Under the pieces are notes generated by a model, which saw nothing but the letters and a program-made list of their open reading frames with translations, was not told the origin of the DNA and did not search any database. From contig KL662192.1 in assembly GCA_000733415.1 (NCBI GenBank), forward strand, positions 664,416 to 728,415: DNA of 64,000 nucleotides, written 5' to 3'. Source of the stretch: [Leptolyngbya] sp. JSC-1 (GTDB taxonomy: Bacteria > Cyanobacteriota > Cyanobacteriia > Elainellales > Elainellaceae). This document shows, in pieces, positions 56,147 through 64,000 of this stretch. Made by a program: the position numbers and the translations under genes. How positions within the stretch are numbered: the stretch's first letter is position 1; every line of letters begins with the position of its first letter.

Positions 56147-56629
56147 TTATAGCTTATAGCCAATTTTCCGTAACAACTCCTGCCGTGCGCTGACATCTTC
56201 TGTACTCTCGACACCCTTGGGCGAAAAGCCATCAACCACCCCCAGAATGCCCCTACCTTGAGCCGTCTCGGCGACAATCACTTCAACCGGATTAGCCGTG
56301 GCGCAATAGATCGTACATACTTCCGGACATTGCTTGATCGCGTTGAGGAAATTAATCGGATACGCTTCTTTTAGGACGATAATAAAGCTATGTCCGGCCG
56401 CAATCGCTTTCGCATTCTGAGTAGCGGCCTCTTGCAGGCTCGGCTCGTTGCCCACAACTCGAATCAAACAGGGGCCGGATGCTTCACAAAATGCAATGCC
56501 AAATTTGACGTAAGCCGACGCGCCGACCATGATTTCGTAAAGGTCTTCAATGGTTTTAATAAAGTGGGTTTGACCTAAAATCAGATTACACTCGGCAGGA
56601 AGCGTGAGGGCCACTGACTGGAGTTCCAT
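56147..56629 (-). CDS. Adenosine-specific kinase family protein (160 aa)
   Basis: The whole length matches the small adenosine-specific kinase family (formerly DUF355): NLILGQTHFIKTIEDLYEIM, VKFGIAFCEASGPCLIR, AIAAGHSFIIVLKEAYPIN, EVCTIYCATANPVEVIVAET and GRGILGVVDGFSPKGVE. The family is about 160 aa and was characterised in archaea; the physiological role in cyanobacteria is not clear. No signal peptide. The length is complete. Confidence 0.88.
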   Translation of the reverse strand: MELQSVALTLPAECNLILGQTHFIKTIEDLYEIMVGASAYVKFGIAFCEASGPCLIRVVGNEPSLQEAATQNAKAIAAGHSFIIVLKEAYPINFLNAIKQCPEVCTIYCATANPVEVIVAETAQGRGILGVVDGFSPKGVESTEDVSARQELLRKIGYKL

Positions 56630-56858
56630 AGCTTTCCCCTCTGGTCGTAGAATTCAGTGCAGAACTCAGGGCAGAACTCAATCCAAGACAACGCTTGTGA
56701 GTCTATTGTCGTTGATCTGCCTGCTTCATCTCTAATCTCTACACATTTTTTGACGATTGGCCGCTTGAGCTGTCGCAACCAACGCAGCTTCTAGCCCTTA
56801 GCTCAATCCAGGATGGCGCGATCGATCAGGCACCTGCTTCTATGCAGCGCTATGGTAA

Positions 56859-56890
56859 TCAAAAAGACCCTCCTTAAGGGTTGAGGGCCT
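56859..56890 (-). terminator. Rho-independent terminator of the 121-aa secreted protein gene
   Basis: On the minus strand GGCCCTC and GAGGGTC form a 7-bp stem (one G-T pair) around a ten-base loop, followed by five T residues. It lies about 40 bp past the stop at 56928. Confidence 0.75.
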
Positions 56891-56927
56891 AGATTGAGTT
56901 CTATGTATAGATAGGATTATTAGCCGA

Positions 56928-57293
56928 TTAACGAGAGCCTAACGGATCCCGTTCGTATGCCTTTTGAGTTTCCCGTTCGGGATCGTACCCTTCAGTGAGT
57001 TCATCTAGGTTGAGCTTCTCGTTCACTGCTTCACCCAAAGATTGCGGTTTGTCGTTTTGTTCATGTATAGATGAAGCTTTGCTCTGCCATTCACGCCGTT
57101 GTGCCTTTAGCTCCTCAATGTTCTGGCCTGCAACTGGCTCTGTAATTCCTGGTACTGCAACGGGGCTTTCAGAACGCTCAGGTATGGCCGAGACGGCAGT
57201 GGGAGCCAAACTCAAGAGCATGACTACGCTCAAGCACAGCAGGGTCAACAGTTTAGCAGCCGATTTGAACCAACGAGATAGATTAATTGCCAT
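56928..57293 (-). CDS. Small secreted protein (121 aa)
   Basis: The ATG at 57293 (MAINLSRWFKSAAKLLTLL) has AAGG eight bases upstream; the frame extends a few codons further without a better start. A signal peptide covers about 1-35, with cleavage near AVSA-IPE. The mature part is highly charged and polar, rich in Glu, Gln, Arg and Lys (EELKAQRREWQSKASS), probably helical or disordered. No family recognised. It has its own terminator and no operon partner. Confidence 0.68.
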   Translation of the reverse strand: MAINLSRWFKSAAKLLTLLCLSVVMLLSLAPTAVSAIPERSESPVAVPGITEPVAGQNIEELKAQRREWQSKASSIHEQNDKPQSLGEAVNEKLNLDELTEGYDPERETQKAYERDPLGSR

Positions 57294-57309
57294 AATCTTT
57301 ACCTTCAAA

Positions 57310-58061
57310 TGGATTGCAGTGAATGAATCGCATCCTGATTATTCAAAAGATGCCAAGTAAGTTAATTTCTGTATTGCATGTGTGAATTGGGTTTGAACCG
57401 ATCGAACTAGTCCCTTCCGCTGAAGCTCTTTCGCCGACAATGCAAGCAACCCTAGCCCATAGAATTTGATTTCACCAACCCTACAATTTCAGTAGCCTAA
57501 ACCAAAGCCACCAATCCCACGTCTTCCGCAGGATAGAAAGAGTTGGGCAACCTTCCGAGCGATTTGCTGCATTTCAGCGTTTTCCACTCATGTGAGGTAT
57601 GGGGGATGTGGAGGTTTTGCTCCCACGCAGGGGCAGTGCCCCTGCACCTCGTTTTTCGGACTTCACTAGCCTGAAAAAGGCCGTAACTCGAAATTCATGG
57701 TAAATGAGGCGTTCTGGCTTGAAGCCGACCGATCTCAAAAATGAGATAAAGGCACAAGTTTATCTCGTAAAACTACGGAGATTTTACATTTTCAAGTTCA
57801 ACCTAGTTCTGAAATAACACGGTTTCTATAAATGGCAGTTGATTCACAACCAATTCTTTTTAACGAAGCTGTTATTTTTTATTGCCTGAATTTGGAAACC
57901 TAGATCAGTAGGCAATCAGAAGCTTTTCTGGCAAGGAATATCCGTTGGGGTGACTTGTAGCCTTGGCGCTTTGCGGCTGTGGTTGCTTGCACTGGCAATT
58001 GCGCTGTCTTTGTTTGGGTGTGTCTACGATGATCCCATTTTTCGAATCAGGTGATATAACC
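57310..58061. other. Intergenic region upstream of the RTX exoprotein
   Basis: About 750 bp without a convincing gene. It has an inverted repeat at 57627-57645 (GCAGGGGCA and TGCCCCTGC with one base between), a common type of cyanobacterial dispersed repeat, and a short palindrome near 57733 (ATCTCA/TGAGAT). The frame of the exoprotein is open from 57963, but its best start is at 58062. Confidence 0.55.
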
Positions 58062-61000
58062 ATGTCTTCTTTCAAAGCTTCTACCTTAGTTTTTATTGAT
58101 CCAACGGTTCAGGATTACCAGCATTTAATCAGCGGTCTGGAACATGATGCCGCAGCAATTGTATTAGACCGCAACCAGGATGGCATCGAGCAAATCACGA
58201 ACGCTATTCGCCAACGAGGGCAGATCGAAAGTATTCATCTTGTTTCGCATGGGGAAGCAGGAACTGTATATCTAGGTTCAGCCTGTTTGAATGGAGAGAC
58301 GCTCCGTCGCTATGCCCAACGTTTGCAAACCTGGAGCAATCACCTGACTGCCGATGCAGAGATTCTGCTCTATGGCTGTAGGGTGGCCGCTAAGGCCGCC
58401 GGGAAAGCCTTGGTGCGGCAATTGAGTCAGCTCACCGGGGCAGCCGTGGCCGCTTCTACGCAACTGACGGGCAGTGCAGCTCTGGGTGGCAACTGGGAGT
58501 TTGAGGTCCAAATCGGTAACGTGAAGTCCGGGGCAATCTTCAGCAATGCAGCAAGAGCTAGCTACGCCTATACGCTGGCTCCCGATGCCATTCCTAACCT
58601 GCTTTACACGATCAACAATGGCAAAATTTTCTTCACTAGTATCGAAACGGGCGGTACTGTAACGCCTACAAGCCTAACCACGGGGAATATTATTCCTAAC
58701 ACATTGGCGTTTAATACCTTTGCCATTGCTAGAGATCCGCTTTCCCCCAACCAGTTAATCTACTACGTATCCAGCAGTTCTAACCGCTTAGGAAGTTGGG
58801 ATCCGCTCACTGGGGATGCCGTTGATCTGGGAGCCATCACAGGCGCAACGCTGCAAGGAACAGCACGGATGGCGTTTCGAAACAATGGGCAACTTTACGT
58901 CTTAAGGGGCAATCAGCTTTACACAATTAGCACCGGCACTAATCTAGGCGCGGGGAATTCAGCTTCGGTAGGAACGGCCAGCTTGGTTGCGACGATCAGC
59001 GGTCTGCCGGCTGGCAATAGTGGAGACATGGCTTTTGATCCAGCCAACCCAGATATTCTGTATATTACCGGCTCCGAAACATCGGGCCTCTACAAAGTCA
59101 CCTTTACGGGAGCCACCCCTTCAGCTGCCACGCTAGTTGGCACAATGGTAAGCTCTTCGCCGGGGTTAGCGTTTGGACCTGATGGCAATCTCTATGGCAG
59201 CAGCAGCAAAAATCTAATTCGGATCAACACCAGCGATGCCAGTACAACTCTAGTCGCCGCCGTAGGCACTGACATTAGTGATTTTGCTACACTGCCGATC
59301 CTATCGCCCGATGTCGATTTGAGTGTCAGCATCACCGACTCGCGAACCACCGCTACGACGGGAGATGCAATTGCCTATACCATTACCGTCACCAACACTA
59401 GCGGCTACAACGTCAGGGGCGTTTCGGTCCGCAGCAGCTTTACAAACTCGAATCTCAGCGGTACGCCCAACTGGGCAGCCGCCAATGCGTCAGGTGTTTC
59501 GTTCCCAACTGCGGCAGATCAAACGGGTAGCGGAAATCTGAATGCAAAGGTGAATTTAGCAGCAGGTGCGAGTGTTACCTATACGGTGACGGGCTTAACG
59601 GTCGCTGGCTCACCGGGCAACATCATTTTGACTACGGTGACTGTGTCTCCGCCCGAAGGTTTGACCGATATCGCCACCAATCCCGGCCCGAATACGGCTA
59701 CTGACACCACATCGATCCCGGGTGCCGACACAACTCCACCGATTGTAACGGTCAATCCCCGTATCACAGCCGACAATACGCCGGATTTAACTGGAACGGT
59801 GGACGATCCCGCCGCCAGGGTATTTGTCACTGTCAACGGCACGACCTATGAAGCGACTAATAAAGGAGACGGCACCTGGTTCCTAGCTGGCTCGAACATT
59901 ACTTCGCCCCTGCCCAATGCGGTCTATGACGTCACAGCCGAGGCGATCGATACTGCTGGGAACAAGGGAATCGACAGCACCAATCGGGAACTGACAATCG
60001 ATACTCAAGCGCCGGTGGTGACGGTCGATGGGCCAAAAGTTACCAGTGACACGACGCCTGATCTGACAGGAAACGTCAATGACCCGACTGCTAAGGTGTT
60101 TGTCAGCGTCAATGGCGTTACCTACGAAGCTACCAACAAAGGAGACGGAACTTGGTTTCTGGCTGGCACTGAGCTAACTCCGTTGCCCAACGGGATTTAT
60201 GACATCAAAGCCGAGGCAGTTGATCCGGCTGGGAATCAGGGGTTTGACGCAACCGCGAATGAACTGACAATCGATACGAAAGCGCCGGTAGTCACCGTCA
60301 ATCCCAGAATCACCAATGATACGACACCCGAATTAACCGGCACAGTTGATGATCCGACTGCCAAGGTTGAAGTAACGGTGAATGGAAAAACCTATCTGGC
60401 TAGAAATAATGGCAATGGCACCTGGACACTAACTGATAACGAGATCAAAGAGGCATTGGCAGACGGACTTTATGATGTTTCAGTTAGCGCTACGGATCAG
60501 GCTAATAATATTGGTCGAGACAGCTCTAAGGATGAGTTGACAATCAAGACGCAAGCGCCGGCAGTGCTATTGACCACCGTTGACCTAACTACAGGTGAGG
60601 ACGGCAGTACGGGCGAGTTTCAAGTTGTGCTGAGCAGTCGGCCAACGGCTAACGTCATCCTCAGCTTCACGAGTAGCGATACCAGCGAAGGAATTCCGAC
60701 GATCACGACGATCACCTTTACTCCGGGCAACTGGAATTTGCCGCAAACGGTGACGATCAAAGGTCAAGATGATACCTCGGTGGATGGCAATGTTCCTTAC
60801 ACTATTCAGACTAGCGTTAGCAGCGCTGATAGTAGTTACAATGGAATATCTGTACCTGCGGTTACGCTCACTAATTTTGATAACGATGCACCTGGAATTA
60901 CGATCACGCCTACCGCTGGCTTGATTACTTCGGAAGCTGGTCAAACGGCTACCTTCACAGCGGTACTCAACAGTCGGCCCACTTCAGATGTGATCATTAA

Positions 61001-62663
61001 CCTGACCAGTTCTGACCCAACTGAAGGAACGGTTCCAACCTCGATCCGCTTCACTCCTAAGAATTGGAACCTGCCGCAGACTGTCACCATTACCGGCGTT
61101 GATGATAATTTGCTGGACGGTAACATCTCCTATACAATTCTCACCAGCGTACTCAGTGATGATTCAAACTATAGCCAAATTGATCCAGCCGATCTGCTTG
61201 TGACCAATCTGGACAACGAAATTCCAAAGAGTGCCACCCCAGACAATCCAATTCCGAATCCGGGAGGTACACCGCTGCCGCCCTCCAGCCTGCCGCCGGT
61301 TGCTCGCGATGTCGCCATTCCGCTCGTGCCAGGTAGTAGCACTAACATTTCTGGACTGTTTGCCACCGATCCGGACGGGGAGATTTCCGCCTATGTGATT
61401 TCGTCTCTGCCGCCTGCTGACCAAGGCATTCTGTTTCTGGGCGATCCTGCCAACGGCGGTGTGCCAATTACAATCGGGCAGAAACTCACACCGGACCAAA
61501 TCAATCGGCTGGTGTTTCAGTCTAGCGGCAGTTTTTCAGGAGCTAGGTTCACCTACACGGCAATCGACAGTAGCGGGACCTTGGCACTCACACCGGCTAC
61601 GGTAGCTTTGTCGGTGAATTTGGCGCAACCCGTCTGCCAACCGGGCACTAGTCTCAAAGGCACCCGGCGCAAAGATGGTCTGCAAGGCACGGTGGGTAGC
61701 GATCGGATGCGAGGGCTGCGTGGCAATGATGTGCTGAATGGCCGGGGTTGCAATGATGTGATTCAGGGCGGACGGGGTCGAGATCGGTTATTTGGCGAGG
61801 ATGGCCATGATTGGCTCAAAGGAGGCGTGCATCAAGACCGGCTACGAGGCTGGAAAGGCAATGATCGGCTCGATGGCGGACGCGGCAAAGATGCGTTGTT
61901 TGGTGGTCCAGACCAGGATAGACTCCAAGGTCGGCAGCATCACGATCGGCTCAACGGCAACGAAGGCGATGACCGACTCGATGGTGGTTTAGGCTGGGAC
62001 CGGCTCCGGGGTGGGGCAGGCAATGACATCGCGAGAGGCAAACGAGGCAACGATCGACTGCGGGGCGGCAGCGGCGATGATTCGCTGCTGGGAAATCGAG
62101 GTCGGGATCGGCTCTGGGGTGGCCGGGGCGAGGATCGGCTGCATGGAGGACTGCAATCGGACCGGCTCAGCGGTAATCAAGGCAATGACACGCTGCGGGG
62201 TGGGCGGGGTCAGGATTGGTTGAGTGGACGGCAGGGCAATGACCGGCTCTATGGCGGACGACATCGCGATACGCTCAAAGGCCATCAAGGACGCGATATT
62301 CTGCATGGCGGGCGAGGCCGCGATCGGTTGCTCGGTGGAGCGAATGACGATGTGCTGGTGGGCGGCGGTGGCCGGGATATCCTACTCGGTGGATCGGGCC
62401 GCGATCGTTTTGTTTACCACTCCCTTGGCCATCGAGGCGATCGGATTCTAGATTTTGACCCAAGCGAGGATGGGATTGACATCAGCCGTCTGGTAGCCAA
62501 ACAGCCCGATGCCAGTTTGCGCTGGCAGGATATGATTGCACTGACGCAAATCGGTCCTCATACCGCAGTCAAGCTGAACTTGCAGACCAACGGCTCTCAA
62601 CCACTGCTGGCAATGCTAGAGAATGTCAACGCCAATACGCTAGGAAGGCAAAATTTTCTTTGA
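58062..62663 (+). CDS. DUF4347 / Ig-like / Calx-beta-like / RTX exoprotein (1533 aa)
   Basis: The ATG at 58062 has AGGTG eight bases upstream. Order: DUF4347 (about 4-165; IHLVSHGEAGTVYLG, LLYGCRVAA); a beta-propeller-like stretch (about 180-410); a DUF11-type repeat (about 416-553); three Ig-like repeats (about 555-835; PDLTGTVDDP, ATNKGDGTWFLAG); two Calx-beta-like repeats (about 836-1053; NWNLPQTVTI); a cadherin-like module (about 1077-1180); RTX nonapeptides (about 1200-1449); and a type I secretion C-terminal domain (DRILDFDPSEDGIDIS) ending NTLGRQNFL. It should be secreted by a TolC-type type I system not in this window. The RTX part is unusually arginine-rich. Confidence 0.9.
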   Translation: MSSFKASTLVFIDPTVQDYQHLISGLEHDAAAIVLDRNQDGIEQITNAIRQRGQIESIHLVSHGEAGTVYLGSACLNGETLRRYAQRLQTWSNHLTADAEILLYGCRVAAKAAGKALVRQLSQLTGAAVAASTQLTGSAALGGNWEFEVQIGNVKSGAIFSNAARASYAYTLAPDAIPNLLYTINNGKIFFTSIETGGTVTPTSLTTGNIIPNTLAFNTFAIARDPLSPNQLIYYVSSSSNRLGSWDPLTGDAVDLGAITGATLQGTARMAFRNNGQLYVLRGNQLYTISTGTNLGAGNSASVGTASLVATISGLPAGNSGDMAFDPANPDILYITGSETSGLYKVTFTGATPSAATLVGTMVSSSPGLAFGPDGNLYGSSSKNLIRINTSDASTTLVAAVGTDISDFATLPILSPDVDLSVSITDSRTTATTGDAIAYTITVTNTSGYNVRGVSVRSSFTNSNLSGTPNWAAANASGVSFPTAADQTGSGNLNAKVNLAAGASVTYTVTGLTVAGSPGNIILTTVTVSPPEGLTDIATNPGPNTATDTTSIPGADTTPPIVTVNPRITADNTPDLTGTVDDPAARVFVTVNGTTYEATNKGDGTWFLAGSNITSPLPNAVYDVTAEAIDTAGNKGIDSTNRELTIDTQAPVVTVDGPKVTSDTTPDLTGNVNDPTAKVFVSVNGVTYEATNKGDGTWFLAGTELTPLPNGIYDIKAEAVDPAGNQGFDATANELTIDTKAPVVTVNPRITNDTTPELTGTVDDPTAKVEVTVNGKTYLARNNGNGTWTLTDNEIKEALADGLYDVSVSATDQANNIGRDSSKDELTIKTQAPAVLLTTVDLTTGEDGSTGEFQVVLSSRPTANVILSFTSSDTSEGIPTITTITFTPGNWNLPQTVTIKGQDDTSVDGNVPYTIQTSVSSADSSYNGISVPAVTLTNFDNDAPGITITPTAGLITSEAGQTATFTAVLNSRPTSDVIINLTSSDPTEGTVPTSIRFTPKNWNLPQTVTITGVDDNLLDGNISYTILTSVLSDDSNYSQIDPADLLVTNLDNEIPKSATPDNPIPNPGGTPLPPSSLPPVARDVAIPLVPGSSTNISGLFATDPDGEISAYVISSLPPADQGILFLGDPANGGVPITIGQKLTPDQINRLVFQSSGSFSGARFTYTAIDSSGTLALTPATVALSVNLAQPVCQPGTSLKGTRRKDGLQGTVGSDRMRGLRGNDVLNGRGCNDVIQGGRGRDRLFGEDGHDWLKGGVHQDRLRGWKGNDRLDGGRGKDALFGGPDQDRLQGRQHHDRLNGNEGDDRLDGGLGWDRLRGGAGNDIARGKRGNDRLRGGSGDDSLLGNRGRDRLWGGRGEDRLHGGLQSDRLSGNQGNDTLRGGRGQDWLSGRQGNDRLYGGRHRDTLKGHQGRDILHGGRGRDRLLGGANDDVLVGGGGRDILLGGSGRDRFVYHSLGHRGDRILDFDPSEDGIDISRLVAKQPDASLRWQDMIALTQIGPHTAVKLNLQTNGSQPLLAMLENVNANTLGRQNFL

Positions 62664-62784
62664 AGCGGTAGAAACTGTCATGGGAGACTCCCGTGACTTT
62701 GCACGCTTGGGAGACGTTGCCCAGCATCTTTGCCAGATTGAGTACACCCAGTTTGGTTTGAATGATCTTGTCTTGTGTGTTCAT
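62660..62784 (-). pseudogene. IS481-family transposase remnant (N-terminus only)
   Basis: From the ATG at 62784 the minus strand reads MNTQDKIIQTKLGVLNLAKM then LGNVSQACKVTGVSHDSFYRFK, the helix-turn-helix start of an IS481-type transposase. The match stops after about 42 codons, exactly at the 3' end of the RTX gene. The DDE domain is gone. An element end probably lies near 62843 (TGTAGACAAGATTTAATCC on the minus strand). Confidence 0.75.
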
Positions 62785-62834
62785 TGCGACACTCCTGATT
62801 TATTCTGAGTCTACAGGAAGTGCCGGATTAAATC

Positions 62835-62990
62835 TTGTCTACTACATCTTATTCACCAGAAGCTTCATTAGAAACCTCAGAAACATTAGAAGTTGAACTC
62901 ACCAGTATTGACTTTGCCTGCCCGATTACTTTGCTCTATGAAGACCTTGTTTTTCCGGAGGATAATTCAGACGAAATTTCTGACAATTAA
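62835..62990 (+). CDS. Possible small acidic protein or 3' gene fragment (51 aa)
   Basis: An open frame from a TTG at 62835 reads MSTTSYSPEASLETSETLEV then ELTSIDFACPITLLYEDLVF and PEDNSDEISDN, with stop at 62988-62990. It is strongly acidic. An in-frame stop lies four bases upstream and there is no ribosome site. It may be the 3' end of a gene cut by the IS481 element, or a small gene. Not recognised. Confidence 0.3.
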   Translation: MSTTSYSPEASLETSETLEVELTSIDFACPITLLYEDLVFPEDNSDEISDN

Positions 62991-63056
62991 TCAAGTGCTT
63001 GCTTAAGCATTAACTCAATTTCTTGTAACGATGGGTGTGATTAGATTATCTGCAAC

Positions 63057-63536
63057 TCACATCCCAAAGAAATCCTCATCCAGAATCTGCTCGATCGAAA
63101 ATGGGCAAGTCACAGGATACTCCTCTTCCTCCGGCACCCGCACCCCAAACTGAGCCAGCCTCCCTTCTTTTATTGCCAGTTTTATTGCCAGCTTTCGTCC
63201 ATCCGTATACGCTTTGTCCACTGCCTCTACCAAACAGCCCTTAAGCGAAGGAGTATCTGCCAAATTACTCAGCACCCGCTGACGATGTTCTAACACCGAG
63301 CTATACCAGCTTCTCTTCATACTATCGGGGGCATCATGCTGAACCTTTAATTTGAGCAAATGCGCTAACAAAATCATTAAATTTCCCTTTAGCGAATTCT
63401 TTTCTGCCCTGCCCAAATCAACCAGTTCCTCTACCAAATGCTCAATGTCCAATGACTCAAACTCATGATTCTGTAACTGACGAATCGTCTTTTCAATCCA
63501 CAAATTAAAGTCCTGCTCATACAAGGCATCAGACAT
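63057..63536 (-). CDS. DUF29 family protein (159 aa)
   Basis: The family signature is clear: YEQDFNLWIEKTIRQLQNHE, DIEHLVEELVDLGRAEK, LMILLAHLLKLKVQHDAPD and the C-terminal FSIEQILDEDFFG. GGAGGGG lies before the ATG at 63536. DUF29 proteins are numerous in cyanobacteria, mostly helical and soluble, and of unknown function. It is flanked on both sides by transposase remnants. Confidence 0.9.
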   Translation of the reverse strand: MSDALYEQDFNLWIEKTIRQLQNHEFESLDIEHLVEELVDLGRAEKNSLKGNLMILLAHLLKLKVQHDAPDSMKRSWYSSVLEHRQRVLSNLADTPSLKGCLVEAVDKAYTDGRKLAIKLAIKEGRLAQFGVRVPEEEEYPVTCPFSIEQILDEDFFGM

Positions 63537-63838
63537 AGCTCAACCCCTCCAAACCCAGATTTGCCTTTCCCCATTTTAAGCCAACAACCGTAGATCCCTG
63601 ACTCAGCAGCGATCGATCCAGCCCTCAACCTTCAATTTCGGAGCAAACAATCCTTCAAACCGAACCCTCAGGAGAACTCCAATGAAACTGCAAGGACGCA
63701 ACCTATCCAGATGTCATCTGACACTGATCTTCCAGACAATATTGTTTTTCAATCGTATGTTTGTTCTATTTCTTCCCATGTTGCTGTCTCACTCGCTAAA
63801 CCCATCCATTTCTCCCACGACGTTCTTCCATTCAGTGT
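63537..63838. other. Intergenic stretch with a weak ORF
   Basis: About 300 bp between the DUF29 start and the second transposase remnant. A plus-strand ATG at 63682 has AGGAG seven bases upstream, but the frame it opens (about 78 aa, MKLQGRNLSRCHLTLIFQ) runs into the transposase remnant and looks non-functional. Another overlapping frame starts at 63711. Neither is recognised. Confidence 0.35.
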
Positions 63839-64000
63839 CTATGGGTACAGCTTGGACGCAATCTTGCATCCATCCATCTGGACGCGCTCCCCAGCAATCG
63901 CACGCCCATAGCGCGTGATACGCTTGCAGAGGGTACGAGTGGTATGAAGTGGAGGTTGCTTGAGCCGCTTGAGAACCTGGTCAATCGGGGCAATGCAGAG
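63839..64000 (-). pseudogene. IS481-family transposase remnant at right edge
   Basis: Reading the minus strand from the right edge gives DQVLKRLKQPPLHTTRTLCK, RITRYGRAIAGERVQMDGCK and then IASKLYP with a stop at 63839-63841. The RVQMD.CKIA block is the start of the IS481 DDE catalytic core. The rest of the core is lost. The N-terminal part lies beyond the window, so it is a different copy from the 62.7 kb remnant. Confidence 0.72.

Noticed and set aside
57963..58061. N-terminal extension of the RTX protein from a TTG at 57963
   Set aside because: The extra 33 residues (Cys/Leu-rich) do not match DUF4347 starts, and the ATG at 58062 has a proper ribosome site.
62680..62700. Hairpin after the RTX gene as a terminator
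   Set aside because: The CATGGGAGACTCCCGTG stem lies within the transposase remnant and has no T-tract.

Overview
The window looks like a piece of a filamentous, Leptolyngbya-like cyanobacterial chromosome. This rests on family content: a DUF4347/RTX surface protein, a PTPA-type C-terminal sorting signal, DUF4336, DUF29 and Uma2 proteins, a protein kinase/ATPase/histidine kinase hybrid, a giant NB-ARC/WD40 protein, occasional GCGATCGC sites, and several dispersed repeats of the cyanobacterial kind. No rRNA, tRNA or CRISPR array was seen. All calls come from reading the sequence alone; no database search was run.

Positions 1-17.8 kb hold eight genes, all on the minus strand and closely spaced, probably one very long operon that continues past the left edge. 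Read in transcription order they are: three paralogous membrane-anchored proteins with paired Nif11-like helical modules, a beta domain and an acidic tail; an orphan 469-aa protein; a C39-like papain-fold peptidase; a DUF6603 giant; two orphan giants (837 and 1256 aa); and a partial protein at the edge. This is the best candidate for an undescribed system. Divergent from it (18.3-22.1 kb) is a plus-strand set: a DUF1906 glycoside-hydrolase-like protein, a class 3 lipase and two paralogous three-TM proteins. A decayed DUF433/DUF5615 toxin-antitoxin pair follows.

Positions 22.3-33.9 kb hold large signalling proteins on the minus strand: a BTAD/NB-ARC/14-WD40 protein, a DUF4336 protein, and a Ser/Thr kinase-AAA-GAF-histidine kinase hybrid.

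Positions 34.1-47.3 kb form an exopolysaccharide region: a WcaF-like acetyltransferase, a small membrane protein, a PTPA-CTERM secreted protein and a bacterial tyrosine kinase (minus), then a 5'-truncated sulfotransferase and a plus-strand run of five GT4-type glycosyltransferases, a Wzy-like polymerase, a GT2 enzyme and a YdcF protein. A rearrangement point near 37.82 kb joins two genes that both appear to have lost their 5' ends.

Positions 47.4-57.3 kb are ordinary single genes: a Uma2 nuclease, several orphans, an Mqo-like flavoenzyme, a divergent CHASE3 histidine kinase/OmpR regulator pair, a CrtISO/RetSat-like oxidoreductase, an adenosine-specific kinase and a small secreted protein. Positions 58.1-62.7 kb encode a 1533-aa DUF4347/Ig-like/Calx-beta-like/RTX exoprotein with unusually arginine-rich RTX repeats. 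The last 1.3 kb holds two IS481-type transposase remnants and a DUF29 gene.
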